Below are positions 55,512 to 64,000 of a DNA stretch of 64,000 nt, one piece after another (the first letter of the stretch is position 1; each line of letters starts with the position of its first letter). The DNA comes from Tolypothrix sp. PCC 7712. GTDB lineage: Bacteria > Cyanobacteriota > Cyanobacteriia > Cyanobacteriales > Nostocaceae. The notes under the pieces are model-generated. The model was given only the letters and a program-made list of their open reading frames with translations, searched no databases and was not told where the DNA came from. The stretch spans positions 6,449,390-6,513,389 of the forward strand of contig NZ_CP063785.1 in the NCBI RefSeq assembly GCF_025860405.1, given 5' to 3'. Both the position numbers and the translations under genes were made by a program.

Positions 55512-55911
55512 AAGTTTAGTCAACCTCTTAGTTTAATAGCACTACACTCAATGTACATTTCGATTGATTAGCAAAAATAGATATGCTTTTGTGGCAGCAT
55601 CAGGAAAAACTAATGTTTGCGGCTAATTTAAAGAGAATTATGTCTAGTTTTGTAAACTCTGAAGCTGAAATTGTACTATGACGAGCTAAAGTTTGAGTGA
55701 TTTTGCTTGTTATTTTACAATCATGTCTAATTTATTATGGGATGACATTCTGAGAAAGAAAATTGATATATAAATTAAAAACTCAATCATAGAGAAGCCA
55801 AAAAACTTATTTCTCGCGTTGTGCATCTCGACATAATATGTCCTTGTTACAAACCCCCAATTTTGTTATGGGTATTTTGAATTTTAAATTTTGAATTCGG
55901 AGCAAAGCGAC
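55512..55911. other. Divergent intergenic region before the ATPase gene
   Basis: About 400 bases that must serve both the minus-strand membrane gene and the ATPase gene. It contains a short TTTTGAA heptamer run (about 55873-55896) just before the ATPase start. No promoter can be assigned safely. Confidence 0.5.
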
Positions 55912-57255
55912 GTGACGCAGTTGCTTAATGTTCAAACTCTAGAAAATGCACTCGATTACCTGGCTAAGGTGATTGAGTGGCGCATGGACTACCACTTCGG
56001 CAGTAATGAGTCAGTAAAAGCACCAATGCCTCATTTGCCAGATGAATGGCTGAGTGCTGAAACGCCCCTAAATAGCTTTATTCGCAAACATAAATTAGAT
56101 ACTGCGGAGCAACTAACTTTACTGATGGCGATCGCACCGCATTTGCAACCCGATTTTTTTGATCGGCTGATTACAGCTAACTTACCTCAAGCTGGGGATT
56201 ATCCTCAAATTGGTGGCTGGCGGGGTAAGGCGCATCGGGGTTTTTTACCTACGGGTGAAACAGTACTGTTCATGCTAGGAGGCGATCGCTTTGCGGAAAG
56301 GCTGCGTTTGCAACAAATGTTTAGCGAAGAACATCCCTTTGCGCGCGATCGCGTCATCTATCTCGATTCACCTGCTGAGGGTGAACCGATGATGAGCGGT
56401 AAGCTGGTTATGCTTCAAGATTACGTCGAATTATTCACCCAAGGGAGCTTTTCTCGTCCCCATTTCAGTATTAACTTTCCGGCTCAACGCATCACCACAG
56501 AAATGGAATGGGAAGATTTAGTTCTGAATACTCAAACCTTACAACAGATTCATGAGCTAGAAGCTTGGATTACTCATAGCCGAACCATTCTTTATGACTG
56601 GAACATGAAAAAGAAGCTCAAACTCGGCTACCGAGCGCTTTTTTATGGCCCCCCTGGTACAGGTAAAACCCTCACAGCCAGTCTTTTAGGAAAATACACA
56701 GGTAAAGATGTCTACAAAATAGACATTTCTATGGTGGTATCAAAATTTATTGGGGAAACAGAAAAGAACCTAGCTAACCTCTTCGCGCGCGCTGAAAGTA
56801 AAGATTGGATTTTGTTTTTTGATGAAGCTGATGCGCTATTTGGTAAACGTACTAATGTCCGTGATGCACATGATAAATATGCTAACCAAGAAGTCAGTTA
56901 TCTACTGCAAAGAATAGAAAATTATGATGGGCTAGTTATATTGTCTTCCAACTTAAAAAGTAATATTGACGAAGCTTTTATCCGCCGCTTTCAATCAATT
57001 ATTCAATTTCCTATACCTAATGTCAAAGAGCGATCGCAACTTTGGCAAATGGCTTTTCCTTCCCAAATTAAGCTAGCTGAATCTGTAGATTTACCAAAGC
57101 TTTCAGCCGCTTACGAATTAACTGGCTCTGATATCTTAAATATAGTGCAGCATTGCTGTTTACAAGCACTCCAGCGAGGCGATGCGGTCATTCATCATGA
57201 GGATATACTTGACGCTATCAAGCGGGAATTAAACAAAGCTGGCAAAATTATGTGA
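55912..57255 (+). CDS. cis15: CIS AAA+ ATPase (Afp15/Pvc15 family)
   Basis: A 447-residue ATPase. The N-terminal helical domain (LENALDYLAKVIEWRMDYHF) is followed by AAA+ motifs: Walker A GPPGTGKT at 246-253, Walker B ILFFDEADALFG with Asp304/Glu305, sensor 1 VILSSNL and an arginine-finger region FIRRFQSI. The family is conserved in AFP and PVC loci and is needed for particle assembly or cargo loading. The frame opens at a TTG (55891); I prefer the GTG at 55912 because GGAG precedes it by nine bases. It is the last gene of the CIS locus. Confidence 0.92.
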   Translation: MTQLLNVQTLENALDYLAKVIEWRMDYHFGSNESVKAPMPHLPDEWLSAETPLNSFIRKHKLDTAEQLTLLMAIAPHLQPDFFDRLITANLPQAGDYPQIGGWRGKAHRGFLPTGETVLFMLGGDRFAERLRLQQMFSEEHPFARDRVIYLDSPAEGEPMMSGKLVMLQDYVELFTQGSFSRPHFSINFPAQRITTEMEWEDLVLNTQTLQQIHELEAWITHSRTILYDWNMKKKLKLGYRALFYGPPGTGKTLTASLLGKYTGKDVYKIDISMVVSKFIGETEKNLANLFARAESKDWILFFDEADALFGKRTNVRDAHDKYANQEVSYLLQRIENYDGLVILSSNLKSNIDEAFIRRFQSIIQFPIPNVKERSQLWQMAFPSQIKLAESVDLPKLSAAYELTGSDILNIVQHCCLQALQRGDAVIHHEDILDAIKRELNKAGKIM

Positions 57256-57316
57256 GCCTAAAAATTACACCAATTTGAAAAAAGAATGCGACAGATTGTA
57301 GGGGCAAGGCACTGCC

Positions 57317-57485
57317 CATTGAGGGCGGGCGTTATACAAATACCTCGCGCCCTCATCCCCTAACCCCTTCTCCCGCAGGAGAAGGGGAACTAAATCTCTG
57401 GCTCCCTTCTCCCTGTGGGAGAGGGGCTGGGGGTGAGGGCAAAACCTTGCAACCAAGAGGTTTTCACGTTAAGTTGACACCATTG
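57317..57485. mobile_element. 169-base repeat inserted in a hairpin apex
   Basis: Flanked by the perfect 9-base direct repeat GGCACTGCC (57308-57316 and 57486-57494). It contains the paired arms CCCCTTCTCCCGCAGGAGAA and CTCCCTGTGGGAGAGGGGC, a repeat type common in cyanobacteria. Confidence 0.65.
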
Positions 57486-57535
57486 GGCACTGCCTTGCCC
57501 TCTAGAATATTTATTGATATGTCGCAAACATTATT

Positions 57536-57662
57536 AGGACTTACGCAAAAGTAACGGAATTACGTCATTACGAGCGCAGCGACGTAATCGCCTGATATTC
57601 TGGGATTGCTTCCCTACACTTCGTTCCGGTCGCAATGACAAATTTTGCTTGCGTAAGTCCTG
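57536..57662. mobile_element. MITE family F related to the IS termini
   Basis: The perfect 13-base inverted ends AGGACTTACGCAA and TTGCGTAAGTCCT are flanked by TATT on both sides. The first 12 bases match the terminal repeat of the IS at 5943-7139, so that transposase may move it. The interior is a GTCATTACGAG...CGCAATGAC palindrome. Confidence 0.75.
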
Positions 57663-57686
57663 TATTTGATTTGGAAGCATACCCGC

Positions 57687-59111
57687 TTAGGCTTTTAGTG
57701 GTAGAGAAATTATGAAAGTTGCACCTTGATTGGGAGGGCTAGTAGCTGTAATACTACCTTGATGAGCTTCAATAATCCGCTTAGTGATGGCTAACCCCAA
57801 ACCATTACCACTACTTTTGCGTGAGGGGTCTGTGGTATAAAATTGCTCAAAAATCCGGGGTAAATCGCCTTCCTTGATTCCTTTCCCCTGGTCTTGAATT
57901 TGAATAATTGCTTGTTTTCCTCTGCTATAGCCAGAAATTAAGACTTGCGAGTTAGCTGGTGAATGTTTGATTGCATTATCTAATAAATTGAGAATTGCCT
58001 GTAATAATCGTTCGGGATCGCCTTGGATCGTGAGGGGATCTACATTCACTTGGAGAGCAATTTTCACGGTTTGCATTCGCGGTTCGATGGCGTTAACAGC
58101 ACGGTTAATCAATCCTTGCAGTGAAATGCTTTGCTGTTCTAGTTGCGTGACTCCCGCTTCTAAACGTCCTAAATCCAAAAGGTCATGAATTAATCTTGCC
58201 AAACGTTTGATTTCGCTGTCGATAGTTTGAAAAAAGCGATCGCGTATTTCTGGTTCTTCATAGGCTCCGCCTTTGAGTGCGTCCACTGTCACCTGAACGT
58301 TACTGATGGGAGTACGCAGTTCGTGAGAAACATTAGCTAAAAACACCCGGCGTTCTTGATCTAGTGAAGCTAATCGTTCACTCATCCGGTTAAGTTCTGC
58401 TGCTAATTGATCCAACTCATTGTTTTCATGGATTGTTAGCTTATCGCCAAAATGACCGCCACCCAAGCGAATGGCAAAGTTCTGCATAATCTCAATCGGT
58501 TTTGCAAGACTACGCGCAAAGCGACTGCTAATTAATGCACAGAGTAAAATTGTGATTGCTAACGTGCCCAAGACACTCCAAAACACCCTAGCAAACTGTC
58601 GCTGAAACTGCTCCAAAGTAATCGACATTCGCAACACACCCAAAAATTGACCGTTGCGTTCAATCGGTCTAGCAATGTAGAGCCGATCCTCATTAGATAA
58701 AACTCCTTTAGCAACTCCTTGTTCTACGCGATTTTGTAGAGATGCGCGCATTCCCGCAACCGCATCCCAGTTTTTCACTCGGCTGTCTAGCTTGGGGTCA
58801 GAAGTCGCTATCAGGATACCTTGTGGAGTAAAAACTCGCAACGTCACATTTTGCGGTGCGCCATACCTTTGCACCAGTAACTTGACTCGGGGAATATCTT
58901 TTTCTTCTAGTCCATCTGCGACACTTTCACTTAATGCACTCGTCCAGTTATCCAGATCTACTTGTCGCATTCGCATAAAATAATCAGCGAACGACCACAG
59001 AATATAACCTGCTAACAGTGATGTGCCAAAAGCTGTCAACATTAAATATGTACCAAACAGCTTTGCATGAATCGTATTTAATTTAATTCGAGGTAAAAAG
59101 CCTTTCATCAA
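57687..59111 (-). CDS. Sensor histidine kinase (two-span, HAMP, HisKA, HATPase)
   Basis: Transmembrane helix 1 lies near residues 20-45 and helix 2 near 176-197, enclosing a periplasmic sensor of about 130 residues (contains VTLRVFTPQGILIATSDPKL, PAS/dCache-like). HAMP (198-250), HisKA with His263 in NVSHELRTP and a HATPase domain (N box NLLDNAIKHS, G1 DQGKGI, G2 GNGLGLAI) follow. Its start overlaps the regulator stop (ATGA), so the pair is translationally coupled. The signal is unknown. A mobile-repeat cluster lies just downstream, between it and the CIS ATPase gene. Confidence 0.92.
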   Translation of the reverse strand: MMKGFLPRIKLNTIHAKLFGTYLMLTAFGTSLLAGYILWSFADYFMRMRQVDLDNWTSALSESVADGLEEKDIPRVKLLVQRYGAPQNVTLRVFTPQGILIATSDPKLDSRVKNWDAVAGMRASLQNRVEQGVAKGVLSNEDRLYIARPIERNGQFLGVLRMSITLEQFQRQFARVFWSVLGTLAITILLCALISSRFARSLAKPIEIMQNFAIRLGGGHFGDKLTIHENNELDQLAAELNRMSERLASLDQERRVFLANVSHELRTPISNVQVTVDALKGGAYEEPEIRDRFFQTIDSEIKRLARLIHDLLDLGRLEAGVTQLEQQSISLQGLINRAVNAIEPRMQTVKIALQVNVDPLTIQGDPERLLQAILNLLDNAIKHSPANSQVLISGYSRGKQAIIQIQDQGKGIKEGDLPRIFEQFYTTDPSRKSSGNGLGLAITKRIIEAHQGSITATSPPNQGATFIISLPLKA

Positions 59112-59482
59112 GGCTGCTCCTCTGAACGACGACGCAACACTGCTTTAATGCGCGCTAACAGTTCACGAGTATTGAAGGGCTTAGTTACATAATCGTCTGC
59201 GCCTGCTTCTAAACCCCAAACTTTATCTACATCCTGATCTTTAGCTGTCAGCATCACGATAGGGACATTAGAAAAGGCTCTAATCCGCCAACAAACTTCC
59301 ATACCATCAACTTCTGGCAACATCAAATCTAGCAAGATGATATCTGGTACTTGCTTGTGAAACTGTTTAATTGCATTGTGCCCATCGACGGCTGTACTTA
59401 CTGTATAGCCTTCTTTTTGTAATGTATATGTGAGACTGTCACGCAGGGCTGCTTCATCATCCACGAGTAAGACATGTGGCAT
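59108..59482 (-). CDS. Receiver-only response regulator (OmpR-type, no output domain)
   Basis: A 124-residue receiver: acidic pair Asp8/Asp9 in LLVDDEAAL, phospho-acceptor Asp52 in IILLDLMLPE, Thr79, Lys101 in VTKPF. It ends with LLARIKAVLRRRSEEQP, the usual linker that leads into the winged helix of OmpR proteins, and then stops. The kinase gene begins at once. Either a DNA-binding domain was lost or the protein acts as a single-domain relay. The ATG at 59482 (MPHVLLVDDE) is the natural start; a TTG 24 bases earlier is unlikely. Confidence 0.88.
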   Translation of the reverse strand: MPHVLLVDDEAALRDSLTYTLQKEGYTVSTAVDGHNAIKQFHKQVPDIILLDLMLPEVDGMEVCWRIRAFSNVPIVMLTAKDQDVDKVWGLEAGADDYVTKPFNTRELLARIKAVLRRRSEEQP

Positions 59483-60037
59483 TTTCACTATTAAACTTTG
59501 AGACAACTGTTAATATTATGTTGTGTACTTGACTGTATATTATACATCTATCTCAAGAAATAAATTTGATTATTTAATAGAAATTAAAAGGCATGATTTG
59601 AGTATTTCAAATTTTGAATTATGGTTGTAAATATTAACAATAAATAATAAAAAAACTTAATAAGATTGAGACAAAAAATAATTGATTTAAAACATCTTAA
59701 AAATTAGCTTATTAACTACATTTACATTGAAAGCCATAATTTACGAGAAAAGATTTGGGAATAAAATTACAGTAGATTCGATGTGTATGAGGTACAGCAA
59801 CTAATTGAAAAAAGTAATGAGTAATAAGTCAATTTTCTACTCATTACTCATTACTCATTACTCATTACTCATGATGTACCTCACTTACTTAAAAATGCTG
59901 TATCTTCTCTTCCCTATTTCCTTTTGAAAAAATTCAATTCTCAAGGCTAGGTTGATATCCATCCATGAGGTAGAAGCGAATACTAGCAAAATTCAGTATT
60001 GTGAGGCTAGTTGCTTATAGATGAGGAATAAACGCCC
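59483..60037. other. Intergenic with heptamer-bearing repeat
   Basis: AT-rich region upstream of the regulator and of the first rhomboid gene. The segment 59763-59871 matches the surroundings of the MITE at 19880 but lacks it, and ends in about five copies of ATTACTC. No gene seen. Confidence 0.6.
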
Positions 60038-60760
60038 GTGGTTCCAATTAGAGATAATAATCCTACAGAAATCACGCCTTATGTCACCTTTGGGCTAATT
60101 GCTGCCAATGTTCTAGCTTTTCTTTATGAAGCTAGTCTTCCTCCTCAAGCCTTAGATGGGTTTTTACGCTTGGCTGCGGTAGTTCCCAAAGAACTGACTT
60201 TAAGTTTTGCTGGGATATCTGTACATCAACCTGTACCAGAGTGGGCTACTTTAATTACCTCACAATTTTTGCACGGTGGTTTATTACACCTAGCCGGTAA
60301 TATGTTGTTCCTCTGGATTTTTGGAAACAATGTCGAAGATAAATTAGGTCATTTTAAATATCTGCTATTTTATTTATCTTGCGGAGTTTTGGCATCATTA
60401 AGCCAGTGGTACTTTTCCCAAAATTCTAGTATTCCATCTTTAGGGGCGAGTGGTGCGATCGCAGGTGTGATGGGAGCATATATTCTTCGCTTTCCCACAG
60501 CCGAAATTCTTGGTGTCATCCCTTTAGGCTTTTTCTTCCCCACTTTCCGAGTCCCAGCATACTTCTTTTTAGGTTTCTGGTTCATTCAACAAGCCTTTTA
60601 CGGCGTTGCTAGCCTAGAAACACCCACCAACATCGGTATGGAAAACGGTGGTATAGCTTACTGGGCGCACGCTGGCGGTTTCCTCTTTGGCGCAATTCTC
60701 GGCCCCATCTTAGGCTTATTTAGCGACAAACCCCGAACAGCCTATAGGAATTGGGGATGA
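60038..60760 (+). CDS. Rhomboid-family intramembrane serine protease, copy 1
   Basis: A 240-residue protein with six or seven membrane helices. The catalytic dyad is Ser138 in SLGASGAIAG and His211 in AYWAHAGGFLFG. The oxyanion helpers lie in QFLHGGLLHLAGNMLFLWIFG (His84, Asn88). It begins with VPIRDNNPTEITPYVTF, typical of the bacterial group. It starts at GTG, supported by a GAGGA site nine bases upstream. Substrates are unknown. A paralogue follows in tandem. Confidence 0.92.
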   Translation: MVPIRDNNPTEITPYVTFGLIAANVLAFLYEASLPPQALDGFLRLAAVVPKELTLSFAGISVHQPVPEWATLITSQFLHGGLLHLAGNMLFLWIFGNNVEDKLGHFKYLLFYLSCGVLASLSQWYFSQNSSIPSLGASGAIAGVMGAYILRFPTAEILGVIPLGFFFPTFRVPAYFFLGFWFIQQAFYGVASLETPTNIGMENGGIAYWAHAGGFLFGAILGPILGLFSDKPRTAYRNWG

Positions 60761-60910
60761 GGGGATTGGGGAACTCGGGGCCCCCTCTGGGGATAAGAGG
60801 TAATGGGGACTGGGGATTGGGGACTGGGGATTGGGGGAGGAATTCCTATTACCAATTACCAATTACCCATTACCCATTACCAAATGACAAATGACAAATG
60901 ACAAATAACC
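60755..60910 (+). repeat. Heptamer arrays (GGGGATT/GGGGACT)n, (ATTACCA)n, (ACAAATG)n
   Basis: Three different heptamer arrays in sequence fill the gap between the two rhomboid genes. Confidence 0.85.
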
Positions 60911-60992
60911 AAACCAGGTGTAAATACCTAAACTTCGCAACGACCAGTCACTCAAGCTATATTGCAGATAATAATAATTAGGAAAAACACCT

Positions 60993-61667
60993 GTGTTTCC
61001 CCTTTACGACGAAAATCCGACGCGCATCACCCCATACTTAACTTATGGGCTGATTGGGATGAACGTTTTAGTTTTTCTTCATGAAGTGAGTTTATCTAAT
61101 GCACAACTAGAGCAATTTTTTCAACTATATGCAGTAGTACCACGAGAATTAACCACCAACTTTTCCTCAGAGTGGACAACGCTATTTACATCCCAATTCT
61201 TACACGGCGGTTGGTGGCATTTAATCTCGAATATGGTTTTTCTGTGGATATTTGGTAACAATATTGAAGACCGTCTCGGTCATCTCAAATATCTAATTTT
61301 TTATTTGACTTGCGGTGCTTTAGCTGCTTTATGCCAATGGTTTATTGGCATGAATTCTGGGATTCCTTCTTTGGGTGCAAGTGGTGCTATTTCTGGAGTT
61401 TTAGGTGCTTATATTATCCGTTTCCCTCACGCTAGAGTTATGACTTTAGCCTTTTTGGGATTTTTTGTCACCACTATTAGAGTTCCAGCAATGATACTAA
61501 TAGGGCTGTTCATTGTTCAGAATCTACTTTCTGGTTTTGTTAGCCTACAAACAGCAGCTAATATGAGTGTTGAAACAGGCGGAGTTGCTTACTGGGCACA
61601 TATTGGAGGCTTTGTCTTTGGCATAATTCTCGCTCCCTTATTGGGGTTATTTAAGCAAGAGTATTAG
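60993..61667 (+). CDS. Rhomboid-family intramembrane serine protease, copy 2
   Basis: A 224-residue tandem paralogue of the preceding gene, with Ser130 in SLGASGAISG and His203 in AYWAHIGGFVFG as the dyad and QFLHGGWWHLISNMVFLWIFG as the oxyanion region. All catalytic residues are kept, so both copies should be active. The start is GTG, with AGGAAAA upstream. The copies differ across most loops, so the duplication is not recent. Confidence 0.92.
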   Translation: MFPLYDENPTRITPYLTYGLIGMNVLVFLHEVSLSNAQLEQFFQLYAVVPRELTTNFSSEWTTLFTSQFLHGGWWHLISNMVFLWIFGNNIEDRLGHLKYLIFYLTCGALAALCQWFIGMNSGIPSLGASGAISGVLGAYIIRFPHARVMTLAFLGFFVTTIRVPAMILIGLFIVQNLLSGFVSLQTAANMSVETGGVAYWAHIGGFVFGIILAPLLGLFKQEY

Positions 61668-61804
61668 TTTGTTTGTTGACTATTTCGACTGCTGAAATAC
61701 GATAGACTTTATCCCCCTTCCACACTTAATAAGATTGTGGGAGGTTTAATTTTATACTTTATATAGCAATCCTAAATGATTTATGAAATATTATATGTAT
61801 GGAT

Positions 61805-61852
61805 GTTGACTGTTAACTGTTGACAGTCAACAGTCAACAGTCAGCAGTCAAC
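61805..61852. repeat. Heptamer array with inverted halves
   Basis: GTTGACTGTTAACTGTTGAC is followed by its complement-type units GTCAACAGTCAACAGTC, so the array can fold into a long hairpin. It lies between the convergent rhomboid and Wzc-like genes and may end both transcripts. Confidence 0.75.
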
Positions 61853-61897
61853 AGCCAAAAACGATATTTTTCTCAACTGAAATAGGATTGCTATACT

Positions 61898-64000
61898 TCA
61901 ATTATTATTAGCACCTACTGATACTTCTGCTCCTGCTTCTTCTGGTGATGGAAAGTTGGGTGATGGTTCAACTGGCCCAGACCATACAACGTTGATATCA
62001 GCACCATTAATAATACCTCCCAACAAACCTAATTCAGATTCAACTAATTGATCAATTGCTTCACCTAATAAGTTTTCTTGTGTATAGTTTGGTCGCGCTA
62101 CAATTACCATCGCGTCACTGTAAGGTTGAATTAACAAAGCATCATTAGATAAACTTAGAGGATTAGTATCTAAAATTACTAAATCATAGCGCTCGCGCAC
62201 ATCTTCCATGAGCCGACGCATTTCGCTAGATTCCAGAATAGCTGCAGACTGACGCAAGGGGCCAGGGCTAGGAATAATGTATAAATTTTCAATATCAGGA
62301 ACTATGTGAATACATTCGCTCAAACTGCCGTAATAGCGCAGGGGTTCAATGTTAGCATCTGGGTCAGGAGTAACTTTAAGAGATGTGCAGCTAGAAGGCG
62401 ATCGCAAATCTGTTTCAATAATTAAGGTTCTTTTACCAGCACGAGCAGAAGCTATACCTAAGTTATAAGCACTTGTAGTCTTACCCTCAGTTTTACCAAC
62501 GCTAGCAATTAAAAGTACTTTTAAGGTTTTACCGCCCAGACGACGGACATTACTGCGGAATTTTTCATAGAACTCTAAATAAGGAGAATCTGGGGAAAGT
62601 AAAACAGGTATAGCTTCCTTATCTAAATCATCAACTGGCATTAATGGCAATTCTCCCAGCAGTGCAACTTCCCGTTGCTTGAGGCTTTCGCGAATATCTT
62701 CTCTGGTTTTGAAAACACCTTCCAGCGAACCCAACAAGAATATTACACCACCACCAATCACCAACCCCATCAAACCGCCAACCGCCAATGTCATTGGCAT
62801 ACTCTTTGGTTTAACAGCATCAGCAATGGCGACGGGTTGTCTAGCAAGACTCAAACTGGTAACGGTTTCTGCTTCAGCAGTTTGAGCATCAGCTAGCTTC
62901 GCCTGCATTTTGTCATAGACAGCTTTTTTCAGTGTTACTTCTTGTTCTAAACGCGATCGCTCTAATTGTTTATTGGGGATGAGAGAATATACTTGCCGTA
63001 ATCTTGCTTCTTCTTTAATTTGTTGCGCTAATTGTTGTTGCAGCGTTTCTCTTTGGGTTTGCAAAGTCACCATCTGGTTTGCTAGTTCTTGGCGCGCTGG
63101 ATCTAAATTACTCTGAGTGCGAATATTCAAAGCATCGCCAGCCAGAGGCGCTGCTGTACCTCCACCACCTACTACTTCAGCAGCGCGCTGTTTGAGTAAT
63201 TCCTCCGCCGCATCTTTCTGACGTTGCAACTGAATCATATTTGGGTGTTCAGGTCGCAAATCCTTACGAAGAAGCTCAATTTGTGACTCAACTTGATAAA
63301 TTTGCGATCGCAAGTTACCAATAATAGGATCAGCACTCAAAGCTGAGGAAACATAAGCTTGGTTAACATTTAATCCCAATTTGTCTTGTAAACTGCGAAT
63401 TTGGGCATCAACTCCAGCAATCGTGAATTGCAGCTGACGTTGCTGATTTTGACTAGTAGTCACCGCAGTTAGTAAACTACCATTCTCAGATGCTAATATT
63501 GCTGGTCGCTCTCTGCGATCGTATTGTTCTAACTTTTTCTCCGCTAACTGTAGTTCAACCTTAGCCTCTGGTAGCCGCTCATCAATTTTTTTAATAATAG
63601 ATTTTAATCGCCCTGTATTAATATCACCACTCAGCTTAACCATCGCCTGCATTAATACACTCAATACCTCTACAGCGCGCTTAGGATTACTATCTTTATA
63701 TTTCAGCTCAATAATAGTAGACTCTAATTGCCCGCTTCTAGCATTTTTTTTCGGTAGAGTCAGTTCAACATTATTACCAAGAGTTTTCGGTTTAACATTA
63801 ACTTTTGCTGCTACAGATTCTATAAGTTCATTAGATAGCAAAACTTGTGCATTTAATTCCTGCCCTTGTTGTTGAATCTCAGTACCAGTTGTTGAGAACG
63901 AAACTGGTGGACGATTGTAAGTCAGCGCAGAATTTGCTACATAGCTAACTGGTGGGTCTGGTTGTATAGCCACCACAGTTGAACCAGCTACAACTAATGT
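61898..64000 (-). CDS. Wzc-like polysaccharide co-polymerase/BY-kinase, 5' end outside window
   Basis: The frame is open to the window edge; the visible N-terminal residues (TLVVAGSTVVA) look like the first membrane helix, so the true start lies beyond. A Wzz-type domain is followed by a long coiled-coil region (about 150-390, for example QLVSQNQQRQLQFTIAG-like helices), then GNVR-like sequence and a second membrane helix (LAVGGLMGLVIGGGVIFLL). The kinase domain has Walker A SVGKTEGKTT, an A' motif LIIETDLRSP in place of the usual DxD form, and Walker B LVILDTNPL. No C-terminal tyrosine cluster is present. It probably controls chain length or export of an exopolysaccharide. Confidence 0.88.
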   Translation of the reverse strand, partial: TLVVAGSTVVAIQPDPPVSYVANSALTYNRPPVSFSTTGTEIQQQGQELNAQVLLSNELIESVAAKVNVKPKTLGNNVELTLPKKNARSGQLESTIIELKYKDSNPKRAVEVLSVLMQAMVKLSGDINTGRLKSIIKKIDERLPEAKVELQLAEKKLEQYDRRERPAILASENGSLLTAVTTSQNQQRQLQFTIAGVDAQIRSLQDKLGLNVNQAYVSSALSADPIIGNLRSQIYQVESQIELLRKDLRPEHPNMIQLQRQKDAAEELLKQRAAEVVGGGGTAAPLAGDALNIRTQSNLDPARQELANQMVTLQTQRETLQQQLAQQIKEEARLRQVYSLIPNKQLERSRLEQEVTLKKAVYDKMQAKLADAQTAEAETVTSLSLARQPVAIADAVKPKSMPMTLAVGGLMGLVIGGGVIFLLGSLEGVFKTREDIRESLKQREVALLGELPLMPVDDLDKEAIPVLLSPDSPYLEFYEKFRSNVRRLGGKTLKVLLIASVGKTEGKTTSAYNLGIASARAGKRTLIIETDLRSPSSCTSLKVTPDPDANIEPLRYYGSLSECIHIVPDIENLYIIPSPGPLRQSAAILESSEMRRLMEDVRERYDLVILDTNPLSLSNDALLIQPYSDAMVIVARPNYTQENLLGEAIDQLVESELGLLGGIINGADINVVWSGPVEPSPNFPSPEEAGAEVSVGANNN

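Larger units (their letters stand above)
57267..57674 (-). mobile_element. MITE family C, copy 3, doubly interrupted
   Basis: The left end is ACACCAATTTGAAAAAAGAA, and the right end is CGCAAACATTATT plus TATTTGATTTGG. A 169-base element sits in the central hairpin (57317-57485), and a 127-base MITE sits near the right end (57536-57662). Both interruptions are flanked by direct repeats. Confidence 0.7.

Noticed and set aside
21059..57255. Prophage
   Set aside because: Only tail-type genes are present; AAA+ ATPase, DUF4255, DUF5908 and DUF4157 genes are CIS hallmarks, and no capsid, portal, terminase, integrase or lysis gene is seen.

Overview
The window reads as a chromosome segment of a filamentous, probably heterocyst-forming cyanobacterium (Nostocales type). 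The evidence is frequent HIP1 octamers (GCGATCGC), many short tandem heptamer repeats, several miniature transposable elements, and cyanobacterial families such as DUF4912, DUF2808, DUF4336, DUF3095, LabA-like NYN and a CyaB-type cyclase. No tRNA, rRNA or CRISPR array was seen, and both window edges cut through genes.

Bases 1-20,600 hold ordinary accessory and regulatory genes: a DUF4912 repeat protein, an NYN-domain protein, an OmpR-type two-component pair, an IS with its transposase, two small membrane proteins, a GAF-GAF-PAS class III adenylate cyclase, two DUF2808 exported proteins, a DUF1772-like membrane protein, a DUF4336 protein, a DUF3095 protein fused onto a truncated filamentous-haemagglutinin gene, and a DOPA-dioxygenase-like protein. 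The gaps carry miniature elements, some nested.

Bases 21,059-57,255 form one large plus-strand contractile injection system (CIS) locus of the AFP/PVC/tCIS type. The order is cap (Cis16), an unknown protein, sheath, two tube proteins, a DUF5908 peptide, tube/baseplate adaptor, VgrG-like spike, PAAR tip, gp25, baseplate J, a small membrane-anchored coiled-coil protein, a giant Cis12-like wedge protein, a 1965-residue repeat protein and a tape measure. An effector module follows: a 1456-residue DUF4157 protein with a polymorphic-toxin-like C-terminus, a SUKH/SMI1-like putative immunity protein six bases behind it, a YbjN-like possible chaperone, a second DUF4157 protein, two small membrane proteins and the Cis15 AAA+ ATPase. 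There are no head, terminase or lysis genes and no T6SS membrane complex, so this is a free-standing CIS. It is likely related to the thylakoid-anchored CIS described in Anabaena. The toxin/immunity pair and the embedded membrane protein are its most interesting parts.

Bases 57,256-64,000 hold a nest of three mobile repeats, a histidine kinase with a receiver-only regulator, two tandem rhomboid proteases and the start-truncated gene of a Wzc-like polysaccharide co-polymerase/tyrosine kinase that leaves the window.
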